From assembly GCA_964527215.1 (NCBI GenBank), contig CAZGNZ010000025.1, positions 1-60,246 on the forward strand: a stretch of DNA of 60,246 bases. The letters run 5' to 3'. Positions 19,895 to 28,061 of the stretch are shown here, piece by piece (positions within the stretch are counted from its first letter, which is position 1; every line of letters starts with the position of its first letter). This DNA comes from CAZGNZ01 sp964527215 (GTDB taxonomy: Bacteria > Fidelibacterota > Marinisomatia > SCGC-AAA003-L08 > JACNLC01). A program made the translations under genes and the position numbers. The notes beneath the pieces were generated by a model. It was not told the origin of the DNA. It did no database searches and saw nothing but the letters and a program-made list of their open reading frames with translations.

Positions 19895-20812
19895 TTATCC
19901 TTTCACACTGCCCATGGTCAGTCCGGAGACCAGATAGCGGGCCAGTGAGATAAACAATACGGTTACGGGAATACTCACAACCACTGCACCGGCGGCATAC
20001 AGGCCCCACTGGGTGGCCAGGCTGGCCTGGAAAGATTTCAGACCCAGCGGCAGAGTGTACAGTTCCGGTGCCTGAAGAATGATATTGGCTACCACATACT
20101 CATTCCAGCTGGCCATGAAACTGAACAGGGCCGTGATAACCAGAGCAGGCGCAGACAGCGGCAGAATCACACGGTAAAATGCCTGAAACTGCGAACAGCC
20201 GTCCAACCGCGCCGATTCTTCGAGCGAACCTGGAATGGTGTCGTAATACCCCTTCATCTGCCAGATGCAGAATGGAAGTGCTGTTGACGAGTATATGATT
20301 ATTAATCCGATGTAAGAATTGATTAGGCCGAGTTTTGAAAGAAGAATGAAGAAGGGGAGCAGCATCATGGTTGCCGGAAACATCTGCGTAGTCAGGAGTG
20401 ACGTCATCGTGAACTGTTTCCCCTTGAATTTGAACCGGGAAAGCGCGTACCCGCTGGTGGCTGCCAAAACAACCCCGGTGAGGGTAACCACTGCCGTCAC
20501 CAAAAAGCTGTTCCAGGCCCAGCGGAGAAAGGATGTTTCCCTGAACAGTGTCAAATACGATTTAAAGCTGGATCCCGCGTCCCAGCGGCCGTTCAGATTC
20601 CGGTCATCAAATTCCTCTCCCTCATCCCAGATTTCATTGCCGTTGACATCCGTAAAAGGTTCGTCAAATTCAAAGAAGGACAGGGATTTTGTCTGGAAGG
20701 CATTGTCTGTTCGAAGAGACACGCCAATGATGTTGAACACCGGGTAGAGCGTACCGCAGGTAAACAGGGTGAGAAACAGAAAAATCAGCCAGGTTTCCAG
20801 TTTTTTATTCAT
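19895..20812 (-). CDS. malG: Maltodextrin ABC permease MalG with acidic loop insertion
   Basis: 305-residue inner-membrane permease. ATG 20812 shares one base with the stop of malEF (TGATG), so translation is coupled. It has the usual six-helix pattern, and the EAA coupling loop EESARLDGCSQFQAFYRVIL (about 195-214) that contacts MalK. Unusual: residues about 49-80, in the first periplasmic loop, contain two acidic repeats, DVNGNEIWDEGEEF and DRNLNGRWDAG, that resemble calcium-binding EF-hand or dockerin-type loops. The same repeat type occurs in the TonB receptor of this cluster. Family knowledge places MalG in the MalFGK2 complex; the loop function is unknown. Confidence 0.92.
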   Translation of the reverse strand: MNKKLETWLIFLFLTLFTCGTLYPVFNIIGVSLRTDNAFQTKSLSFFEFDEPFTDVNGNEIWDEGEEFDDRNLNGRWDAGSSFKSYLTLFRETSFLRWAWNSFLVTAVVTLTGVVLAATSGYALSRFKFKGKQFTMTSLLTTQMFPATMMLLPFFILLSKLGLINSYIGLIIIYSSTALPFCIWQMKGYYDTIPGSLEESARLDGCSQFQAFYRVILPLSAPALVITALFSFMASWNEYVVANIILQAPELYTLPLGLKSFQASLATQWGLYAAGAVVVSIPVTVLFISLARYLVSGLTMGSVKG

Positions 20813-23019
20813 CAGTAGTTACTCCCCGTTGCCTGGGTGCGGTTAATAAATATGATCCCGAATGTCAGAAGGATGAGGAAAATGATCATGGACAGGGCGG
20901 CAGCATACCCGTAGCGGTACAGATTGAATGCGGCCTTGTACACGAAACTGACCAGAATATGGGTCTGGTCGGACGGTTCACCGGCATTGCTTACCAGCCA
21001 CACCACATTGATGTTGTTGAAAGTCCAGACGGTTCCCAGCACCACTGCCGGTATCATCACCGGTTTCAGCATCGGCAGGGTGATTTTCCGAAACTGCTGC
21101 CAGCGGCTGGCACCGTCTACCCGGGCGGCTTCATAGAGTTCATTGGGTATGGACTGCAGACCGCCAAGGGCAATGATCATCATAAACGGAAATCCCAGCC
21201 AGATATTGGTTATTATGCAGGCGGTAAAAGCTTCAAACGGCTGACTCAGCCACTGGATGGGATCCATACTCAGAAATTTTGCCAGGATCAGGTTGATGGA
21301 TCCGTATTCCTGATTGAACATGCCCCGCCACGTCAGGGCAGTAATATACTGGGGCAGTGCCCAGGGAATAATCATCAGGGTTCTCAGCGTTTTTTTCATC
21401 GGCAGGGTACGGTTGATCAGAATCGCCAGGAAAATCCCCAGACTCACATGAAAAGCAAGGTTAACGACCGTCCAGATGATGGTTTTCACCAGGATTCCGT
21501 AAAACCGGGCTTCTTTGAAAACATTCAGGTAATGGGTGAAGCCGATGATTTCCCAGTCCTGAAAGGTTCGCAGGGAAAAGTTGGAAAACGAAAGAGCCAG
21601 ATTGTAAAAAAACGGGAAAATAATTACCGAGAAAATTCCGATAACCGCAGGCAGAAGCATGAAATAGGCAAACCGGTTGGAGTTGAATTCCTGGAAAAAT
21701 CCAATGATATGGTTCCGGTTCAAAACCAGAATAAGAATCAGCGCTATGGGAGCCAGCCATTTCAGGATCAGTCCGGACAGTCCCGGTTCCAGTATTTCGT
21801 TCATATTGCCGATCTGGATTTCCGCATTCACCTGGGACAGACGCGCTGCATCATCCGTGCTGATATTTCCGCCCAGTACTGCCTGATACTGGGTTCGAAG
21901 TGCATCCCAGATTGCCCGCATCTCGGGAACGATTGGCATTGGCCGCCCCACTTCAATGACTTTGGCGGATTCTCTCAGAACTTCGTTATCCACCACGCTG
22001 GGGTGGTTCAGGAGCGCTTTGCTGGATGGCTGCGCATTCAGCCGCTCGGTAAAGTAAAGCTGCACCTCATCACTGGTGAGGTATTTCATCAGACTGACAG
22101 CCTCTTCCAGCTGACGGCCCTCCGCATTGACATTGACGGAGTACCCGCGGGTGCTCACCATGGGCGTGGGCCAAAGACCTGTTTCACTGACCATGGGGAT
22201 TCGGGCGATCCCGTAATCCACGATTCCGGCATAATCGCCCCAGCTCCAGTCACCGTTGATGATCATGCCCGCTGAACCGGTTTTAAACAGTGCGTTGGCA
22301 ATCTCATAGTCGCATTCTTTTGGAAGAATACCGTGATCATCCCGAAGGGATTTGATAAATGCCAGACCCTGGCGGTTTGCATCTGTGTCCAGGTCCGGCC
22401 GATTGTCATCCGTAATCAGCCAGCCGCCGAATCCGCCCAGCCAGGGAGCATAGAAAAACGGCTCGGTGAAATTCCAGACCAGACCATACTGGTCCAGCTT
22501 TCCGTCACCGTCCAGATCTTTGGTCAGCTCCTTCCCGATGGCAATCATTTCATCGGTATTCTGCGGCGGTACCGGCACCAGGTCACGATTGTAGAGCATC
22601 ATCAGATGATTGCCCACGTAATCCCCCACCATCCAGATACTGCCTTCATGATGAATCACGGCCTGATCCACAAATCCACCGAAATACGCCTGATCCAGCA
22701 GTGTTTCAAGGGGCTGAATGATTCCCATCGTGGCAAAGGGACCCACCTGGTCAGACGGGCCGTAAATCAATTCCGGACCGCTGCCGCCCATGGCTGCCGA
22801 CTGGTAATTTGAGCGCAGTTCCTCGGTTTCCCGATAGGTCAGGTTGATCTTTATTTCCGGATGAGCATCCTCGTATGTATCGCACACTTCCCGCAGGGCT
22901 TCCCGATTCTCATACAGCATCTGATGCCATATATTCAGGGTCACCCCATCGGTCTGTGTGGAACAACCCATCAGAAGCAGACTGCCAAGCAGAAACAGAT
23001 ATTTAAAGTAATACTTCAT
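20812..23019 (-). CDS. Fused maltodextrin-binding lipoprotein and permease (MalE-MalF)
   Basis: 735 residues. An N-terminal lipoprotein signal ends in LLLMGCS. Residues about 25-400 form an extracytoplasmic solute-binding protein of the MalE/UgpB type (LNIWHQMLYEN..., GPSDQVGPFATMG, TGSAGMIINGDWSW). A hydrophobic helix follows at about 416-434, then a MalF-type permease starting near 450 with EAA loop EAARVDGASRWQQFRKITLP near 628. Reading frame is continuous, so this is one polypeptide and no separate malE or malF is present. The binding domain would be tethered in the periplasm directly to the pore. A MalE-MalF fusion is, from memory, known from Bdellovibrio; it is otherwise rare. Followed by malG with a 1-bp overlap. 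Confidence 0.92.
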   Translation of the reverse strand: MKYYFKYLFLLGSLLLMGCSTQTDGVTLNIWHQMLYENREALREVCDTYEDAHPEIKINLTYRETEELRSNYQSAAMGGSGPELIYGPSDQVGPFATMGIIQPLETLLDQAYFGGFVDQAVIHHEGSIWMVGDYVGNHLMMLYNRDLVPVPPQNTDEMIAIGKELTKDLDGDGKLDQYGLVWNFTEPFFYAPWLGGFGGWLITDDNRPDLDTDANRQGLAFIKSLRDDHGILPKECDYEIANALFKTGSAGMIINGDWSWGDYAGIVDYGIARIPMVSETGLWPTPMVSTRGYSVNVNAEGRQLEEAVSLMKYLTSDEVQLYFTERLNAQPSSKALLNHPSVVDNEVLRESAKVIEVGRPMPIVPEMRAIWDALRTQYQAVLGGNISTDDAARLSQVNAEIQIGNMNEILEPGLSGLILKWLAPIALILILVLNRNHIIGFFQEFNSNRFAYFMLLPAVIGIFSVIIFPFFYNLALSFSNFSLRTFQDWEIIGFTHYLNVFKEARFYGILVKTIIWTVVNLAFHVSLGIFLAILINRTLPMKKTLRTLMIIPWALPQYITALTWRGMFNQEYGSINLILAKFLSMDPIQWLSQPFEAFTACIITNIWLGFPFMMIIALGGLQSIPNELYEAARVDGASRWQQFRKITLPMLKPVMIPAVVLGTVWTFNNINVVWLVSNAGEPSDQTHILVSFVYKAAFNLYRYGYAAALSMIIFLILLTFGIIFINRTQATGSNY

Positions 23020-23092
23020 GTATTATCCTTAAGTGTCTTTCAGTATAAGCGAATTAAAAAAATAGACGGCCATCCCGGAATTTCCTGGTCAA

Positions 23093-24817
23093 TCAATAAT
23101 CCAGCGGTTTGTGCCGATGAAGAATATCTGAATCCGACCGGCGCCGGGTGAAGTTGGAAAACTCCTTAACATGATAATACCGTTTGTTGTAGTCCAGCAC
23201 CATTCGCTGTGCAGTAAATTCCGCGCTGGTAACAATGCTTTCCTTCATCATATCCACCCAGCCTTCATGATTGTCGTAATAGGTGGGTATCACTTTTTTC
23301 TCCAGCAGGGTGTACAGAGCATCGGCATCCTTTTCATCCGACGAATCCCTGTTCTCCCCGATTGCCCAGCCGTTGACTCCGTCCTGACAGGCTTCTGCCC
23401 ACCATCCGTCCAGAATGGATACATTCAGCACCCCGTTCATCGCGGCCTTCATTCCGCTGGTACCGGAAGCCTCGTTGGGCCGGATCGGTGTATTCAGCCA
23501 CACATCCACGCCGCTGGTCAGAAGCCGGCCCAGCCAGATATTGTAGTTCGAAAGATAGGTGATCAGCACTTTGCCCGACAGTTTGTTGGCCTGTTCAATG
23601 ATGTCTTTAATGATGGATTTACCGTTGCTGTCGTTCGGATGCGCTTTGCCGGCAAAAATCAGCTGGATTTTCCCCTGAGCGATTTCCAGCAGCCGGTCAA
23701 TATCCGTAAACAGCAGATTGGCCCGTTTATACGCCGCGGCACGACGGGCAAATGCAAAAGTCAGTATGTTGGGATCATATCCCACCTGTTTATGAGCATT
23801 GGCATAATCAAGCAGCCGTCGCTTGCTTTCCTGATGATTGTTCCAGATGGCAAAATTGGGGATTGCGCGGGCCTCTTTCAGGAGACCAATCGGATCACTG
23901 CGCCAGCCCGGAAGGTATTTGTCAAACACTTCACGCGTGGCAGCGCTGGTCCAGGTGGCATGATGCACACCGTTGGTAATATGTCCGATTTTGGCCTGCT
24001 GACGGGGAAACATTTTCCGTACCACTTTGCCGTTGAGTTCCGATACGCCGTTTGCTTTTCTGCAGAAATAGAGAGCCATTCTGCTCATATTCAGTTTATC
24101 GTTGTAAAAATAGTGATCCAAGTCATTTGGAAGATATTCCTCGCCAATGACCTCTTTCACCAGTGAGGTCTTGAACACATCGTGTCCGGCCGGAACCGGT
24201 GTGTGGATTGTATAGATGCAGCGCTGACGCACTTCTTCATCATCATTGTGGAATTTTTTCCGAAGTGCCAATGTAATAAAGGCCGCATGTCCCTCATTCA
24301 TGTGATAGGTTTCGATCTGATTGTAGCCCAGGATTTCCAGCAGTTTTACCCCGCCAAATCCCAGAACCGCTTCCTGAAGGACTCTGTGCCGGTCGTCCCC
24401 ATGATACAGACGCCGGGTGATCAGCCGCTGATCATCTTCATTTTCCGGAATGTCCGTATCCAGAAAATACATGGGTACCCGGTGATGATTAATGCCCACC
24501 CACTCGTACTGCCAGGCAATGATGTGCAGTTTTTTCCCTTCGATCTGAATGGTAAATGAAAAGGGCAGTTTTGTAAGCAGTGATTCAGGATTGAAGCGGG
24601 GATATTCCTCGGTCTGATCGCCTTTCAGGGTCAGGCGCTGTTTCATATAGCCTTCCCGGTACAGCAGCGTCAGTCCGCAGAGCGGTATCCCCACATCTGC
24701 ACAGGATTTGATATGATCACCTGCAAGAATACCCAGTCCGCCTGAGTAGGACGGGACGTTTACCGAAAATCCGATTTCAAGAGAGAAGTAAGCAATCTGT
24801 ACGTTTTGATCCACCAT
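23093..24817 (-). CDS. Alpha-glucan phosphorylase, short GT35 type
   Basis: 574 residues from ATG 24817 (2 bp after the GH57 stop; an in-frame TTG 24823 overlaps it). It phosphorolyses alpha-1,4-glucans to glucose-1-phosphate in the cytoplasm. It shows the family N-terminus AYFSLEIGF...YSGGLGILAGDH, the histidine-containing NEGHAAF, the ITNGVHHATW motif, FAFARRAAAYKRANLL, and EASGTSGMKAAMNG, which holds the pyridoxal-phosphate lysine region. It is shorter than the approximately 800-residue E. coli/mammalian enzymes and resembles archaeal and thermophile short forms. It acts with the GH57 enzyme upstream on imported dextrins. Glucose-1-phosphate would also feed glgC. Confidence 0.88.
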   Translation of the reverse strand: MVDQNVQIAYFSLEIGFSVNVPSYSGGLGILAGDHIKSCADVGIPLCGLTLLYREGYMKQRLTLKGDQTEEYPRFNPESLLTKLPFSFTIQIEGKKLHIIAWQYEWVGINHHRVPMYFLDTDIPENEDDQRLITRRLYHGDDRHRVLQEAVLGFGGVKLLEILGYNQIETYHMNEGHAAFITLALRKKFHNDDEEVRQRCIYTIHTPVPAGHDVFKTSLVKEVIGEEYLPNDLDHYFYNDKLNMSRMALYFCRKANGVSELNGKVVRKMFPRQQAKIGHITNGVHHATWTSAATREVFDKYLPGWRSDPIGLLKEARAIPNFAIWNNHQESKRRLLDYANAHKQVGYDPNILTFAFARRAAAYKRANLLFTDIDRLLEIAQGKIQLIFAGKAHPNDSNGKSIIKDIIEQANKLSGKVLITYLSNYNIWLGRLLTSGVDVWLNTPIRPNEASGTSGMKAAMNGVLNVSILDGWWAEACQDGVNGWAIGENRDSSDEKDADALYTLLEKKVIPTYYDNHEGWVDMMKESIVTSAEFTAQRMVLDYNKRYYHVKEFSNFTRRRSDSDILHRHKPLDY

Positions 24818-24819
24818 AG

Positions 24820-26865
24820 TCAATTCAGTTCCGTTTCAATAGTCAGTTTAAATTCAAGTTTAAATTCGGATTTGGGCTGCAGATCGAGTTTCCATACCGG
24901 CAGGAGGACGGAACTCTGGTAGATCCGTTCGAATCCGGCTTCGGACATGGACACCGTTTCAACAGGACTCAGCCAGATTTCCGTGGATTCACCAAAATCC
25001 ATCTCTGTCCGAATCTGTTCCCATTCAGTAACCAATGCAATTTTCGAGGCATTTTCAATGCTTTTCCTGTCCAGACATGAATGATCCGGACGGATTCCAT
25101 CCAGCTCATAGTACCGGTCCGGAGCATGACCGCCAAGCAGAGAAAAATTAAATTCAGAACCATACAGACATTTCAGAGGAATGTCATTCTGGTTTTTGAG
25201 GGATATGCCAAACAGGATGCTGCTGCCGTCCAGGCGCACGGTTTTCTCCAGTTTGACAGATGTATCGATAATGTTTTCGACCCGGATAAATGATAAGGTT
25301 CCATCACTGTACCGGCTCTGGAAAGACTGGTTGATAAACCGACCCAGCTCAGTGTAGGAATTCTTGTAAAACTGTTTCGGCTGCGTATCAACCGGGAAGA
25401 AATGGTCCTGGAACATCCACCGGGGATGATCATCCACAAACAGCAGTTTTTCAAGCCCCTGTTCTTTTACGTTTACGATATCATGGATGGATGCGGTTTT
25501 CTCACTGCCGTTATTTTCAGCTTCCTGCAGTTTGTGGTGATAGTGTTCTTCATATCTTGCCAGGGTGTTCACAAGATTAAAGCATTTCCCTTTTACATCC
25601 AGTTCGCGCACCGCACCGCCCTTGGGCGTCAGTATCACCTGCAGGTTTTCGTTGTTCATGAATTTCTCACGGATACCGTCGTGATCAATATCCTGCTGAA
25701 AATACGGCGGATAATTCAGTTCCTGTTCAGCTTTCAACAGATTGGAGTACAGCGCGTGGCGCAGATGCGGAAGGTACAGACCGCCAAAAACACCGTGCCA
25801 GTATCCGCAGTTGCACTGACTTCGCCATGCGGATTTTCGAATTTCTCCGTTACGCTCCGCCACCTGTGAGGATACATGGTTGGCCCGTTTGAGCATCCAG
25901 TTGGACTCATCATACTTGACCAGGAAATCCCGCCAGGTACCGCCTTTGAGGAACGGACGCAGTTCCTGAAACTGGTTTCCTTCTTTCAACCGCTCAATAT
26001 ACTGCCCATACTTTTTTCCCAGCTGGGTCGGCAGCGTCCACTCACTCATCTCGAAATAGGAGGATGTTGGGAGATACACCCGTCCGGATGGTTTGTGGTT
26101 GTGATAATAATCCCGAAATGTCATTGTCTCCAGCCAGTCGGAATTTTCGGACAAAGCGGACAGCATCCGGTTCATCCAGCCCTCTCCGTAACACAGCGTA
26201 TTGGTATTGGGCCAAACCCCGAACTTCTCACCGTCATCCGCCATGACCATCACAGAATTGTGGTCCTTGTCGTTTGACCGAAGCAGATCAATGGTGGATT
26301 TTGGATCCTCGAAGGGCATGGAATACCGCAGCCGCTGCGAAATGGGAAATACACCCAGCACATAGCCCTGATCTTCCGTCAGATAATATCCTGTCAGTTC
26401 ATCCAGCGGTTTTCCAACCGCTGAAAAATGCTGATCATCAACGGCAATATACTTGATGCCGGATTCCACCAGCGGACGAACCAGACCCGGTTCCCATATA
26501 CGTTCCGTCAGCCACAGTCCTTCCGGCGGGCGCCCGAATCTTTTTTCGATGAACTCGTTCATCATCTGGATCTGACCGATCTTATCGCTGTCGGAGATCG
26601 AAATCAGAATGGGTTCATAAAAACCGGACGATATGACTTCACAACGGTCATTTTCCACAAACCCCGCAATACGATCCAGATAATCCGGATGGTTGTTTTG
26701 GAGCCATTCAAGCAGCGGACCGCTGACATGGATTGAAAATGTAATATTCGGGTAACGGTCCAGTACGTCAAAAAAGGGCAGATAGGATAACTGATAGGCC
26801 TCCTCAAACACGTTGTCGAAGTTCCCTACCGGCTGATGATTGTGGATTCCAAAAATAAATTTCAT
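24820..26865 (-). CDS. GH57 4-alpha-glucanotransferase / alpha-amylase
   Basis: 681 residues from ATG 26865; a TTG start at 26907 (14 more residues) has a Shine-Dalgarno too close and is less likely. No signal peptide, so cytoplasmic. GH57 signatures are present: FGIHNHQPVGNF at the start, GFYEP (about 81-85), WLTERIWEP with the catalytic nucleophile Glu near 121, and MADDGEKFGVWP with the acid Asp near 210-211. The order and wording closely follow the Thermococcus litoralis glucanotransferase as I remember it, including a conserved QCNxxYWHGVFGGLYLPHLR segment. The C-terminal half is beta-rich. It would disproportionate or trim dextrins for the phosphorylase encoded directly downstream. Confidence 0.9.
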   Translation of the reverse strand: MKFIFGIHNHQPVGNFDNVFEEAYQLSYLPFFDVLDRYPNITFSIHVSGPLLEWLQNNHPDYLDRIAGFVENDRCEVISSGFYEPILISISDSDKIGQIQMMNEFIEKRFGRPPEGLWLTERIWEPGLVRPLVESGIKYIAVDDQHFSAVGKPLDELTGYYLTEDQGYVLGVFPISQRLRYSMPFEDPKSTIDLLRSNDKDHNSVMVMADDGEKFGVWPNTNTLCYGEGWMNRMLSALSENSDWLETMTFRDYYHNHKPSGRVYLPTSSYFEMSEWTLPTQLGKKYGQYIERLKEGNQFQELRPFLKGGTWRDFLVKYDESNWMLKRANHVSSQVAERNGEIRKSAWRSQCNCGYWHGVFGGLYLPHLRHALYSNLLKAEQELNYPPYFQQDIDHDGIREKFMNNENLQVILTPKGGAVRELDVKGKCFNLVNTLARYEEHYHHKLQEAENNGSEKTASIHDIVNVKEQGLEKLLFVDDHPRWMFQDHFFPVDTQPKQFYKNSYTELGRFINQSFQSRYSDGTLSFIRVENIIDTSVKLEKTVRLDGSSILFGISLKNQNDIPLKCLYGSEFNFSLLGGHAPDRYYELDGIRPDHSCLDRKSIENASKIALVTEWEQIRTEMDFGESTEIWLSPVETVSMSEAGFERIYQSSVLLPVWKLDLQPKSEFKLEFKLTIETELN

Positions 26866-27032
26866 GTTCAGTATGCGGTCATCCGCGGGATTGCGGTTGT
26901 GCGCCAAATTCCTTGATGAGTTGTTTTACAGTGCATTCTTTCCAGCCAGATGGATGCGTTCAGGTGTCTGAAGCCTGTTTTGACAGCTTTCGATGCCCGG
27001 TCCAGTCCATTTGCATCCCGGGACAAAACATG

Positions 27033-28037
27033 TTAAAAATACAGCCGCAGCGAGAACTTGTGGATATTGCCCAGATGTACCATAGACTCATAGGCATAAT
27101 CCACACAGAATTTTCCGCCGTAGGTCATTGGATACTGAATCCCGCCGCCGAGGGTATGCTCTTCTTCGCGGTCATTCATTCCAATAGCCTTGGACCCGCC
27201 TCGGAAAAAGACCATTTCGTTCAGCAGGCCCAGTTCAAATCCGGCATTAAGATAATTGGTATTGTCATTTGGAGAATTGGCATCCACCGACCAGGTCAAC
27301 CGGCTGCTGCCGAACGTAACATCATCCGATACACCCACACGCAGAATCATGGGCAGGTCAAAACTGTCCGTATCAAGCAGGGCATTTATCTGACCGTTAT
27401 TCCCTTCGATTTCCGGGTAGGCATCCGCCAGCACGGTCAGGTCCACACCGGACATTTTCATTTTGGGGCCAAAGTTGGCAATGGACGCTCCCAGTCGAAA
27501 TCCGAAAGGCGTGTCGAACAGGGTGCCCACGTCAATGGCCGCCCCGCGGGCCTTGGAATTCCAGATTCCTTCAGAGATGTATTTCCCGTTAAATCCGATG
27601 GAAAAGCGGTCCGTGAGATTCAGCCCGTACGAGACCGCCAGTGCAAACTGCCGTGAATTGAAGGTTTCTCCCGTGAACTCATCGTCACTGGACTGCATGG
27701 TGACATCCATTTCGCCGATGGAGACGTAAGTCAGGTTTACCCCGAAATTTCCGAGGTGGCGCATGGGAATGACCAGACCGATGTAATCATAATAGATATC
27801 GGCAATCCAGTTGGTATGATTGATAAATATCTCAATGTTTTTCAAACGGGCCAATCCGGCGGGATTCCAATACATTGCCGTCGCATCATCCACCATGGAC
27901 GAATAGGCACCGCCCATGGCAATAGCCCTGGATCCGGGTCCGATGGACAGAAACTTGGCTGCAGTGGTTCCGGTCTTGTTGACCTCTTCACCGAAGCATA
28001 AACTGAGAACTGCAATAAGGATAAGTAATTTTTTCAT
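27033..28037 (-). CDS. PorV/PorQ-family outer-membrane beta-barrel protein
   Basis: 334 residues with signal peptide (KKLLILIAVLSLCFG). The N-terminal motif of the PorV family is clear: AKFLSIGPGSRAIAMGGAY, then DDATAMYWNPAGLA (about 26-63). The remainder alternates as beta strands and ends in an aromatic (RLYF), as outer-membrane barrels do. PorV-type proteins escort or retain proteins with type IX-like sorting tails at the surface. It lies directly downstream of the 1328-residue tailed protein (24-bp gap), consistent with a dedicated partner, though that pairing is inference. Confidence 0.88.
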   Translation of the reverse strand: MKKLLILIAVLSLCFGEEVNKTGTTAAKFLSIGPGSRAIAMGGAYSSMVDDATAMYWNPAGLARLKNIEIFINHTNWIADIYYDYIGLVIPMRHLGNFGVNLTYVSIGEMDVTMQSSDDEFTGETFNSRQFALAVSYGLNLTDRFSIGFNGKYISEGIWNSKARGAAIDVGTLFDTPFGFRLGASIANFGPKMKMSGVDLTVLADAYPEIEGNNGQINALLDTDSFDLPMILRVGVSDDVTFGSSRLTWSVDANSPNDNTNYLNAGFELGLLNEMVFFRGGSKAIGMNDREEEHTLGGGIQYPMTYGGKFCVDYAYESMVHLGNIHKFSLRLYF

Positions 28038-28061
28038 GGTGATATCCTGTTCTTAGGACCA

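Noticed and set aside
20959..22275. 438-residue + strand open frame opposite malEF
   Set aside because: Shadow of the MalE-MalF frame; low-complexity Gln/Pro/His-rich translation.
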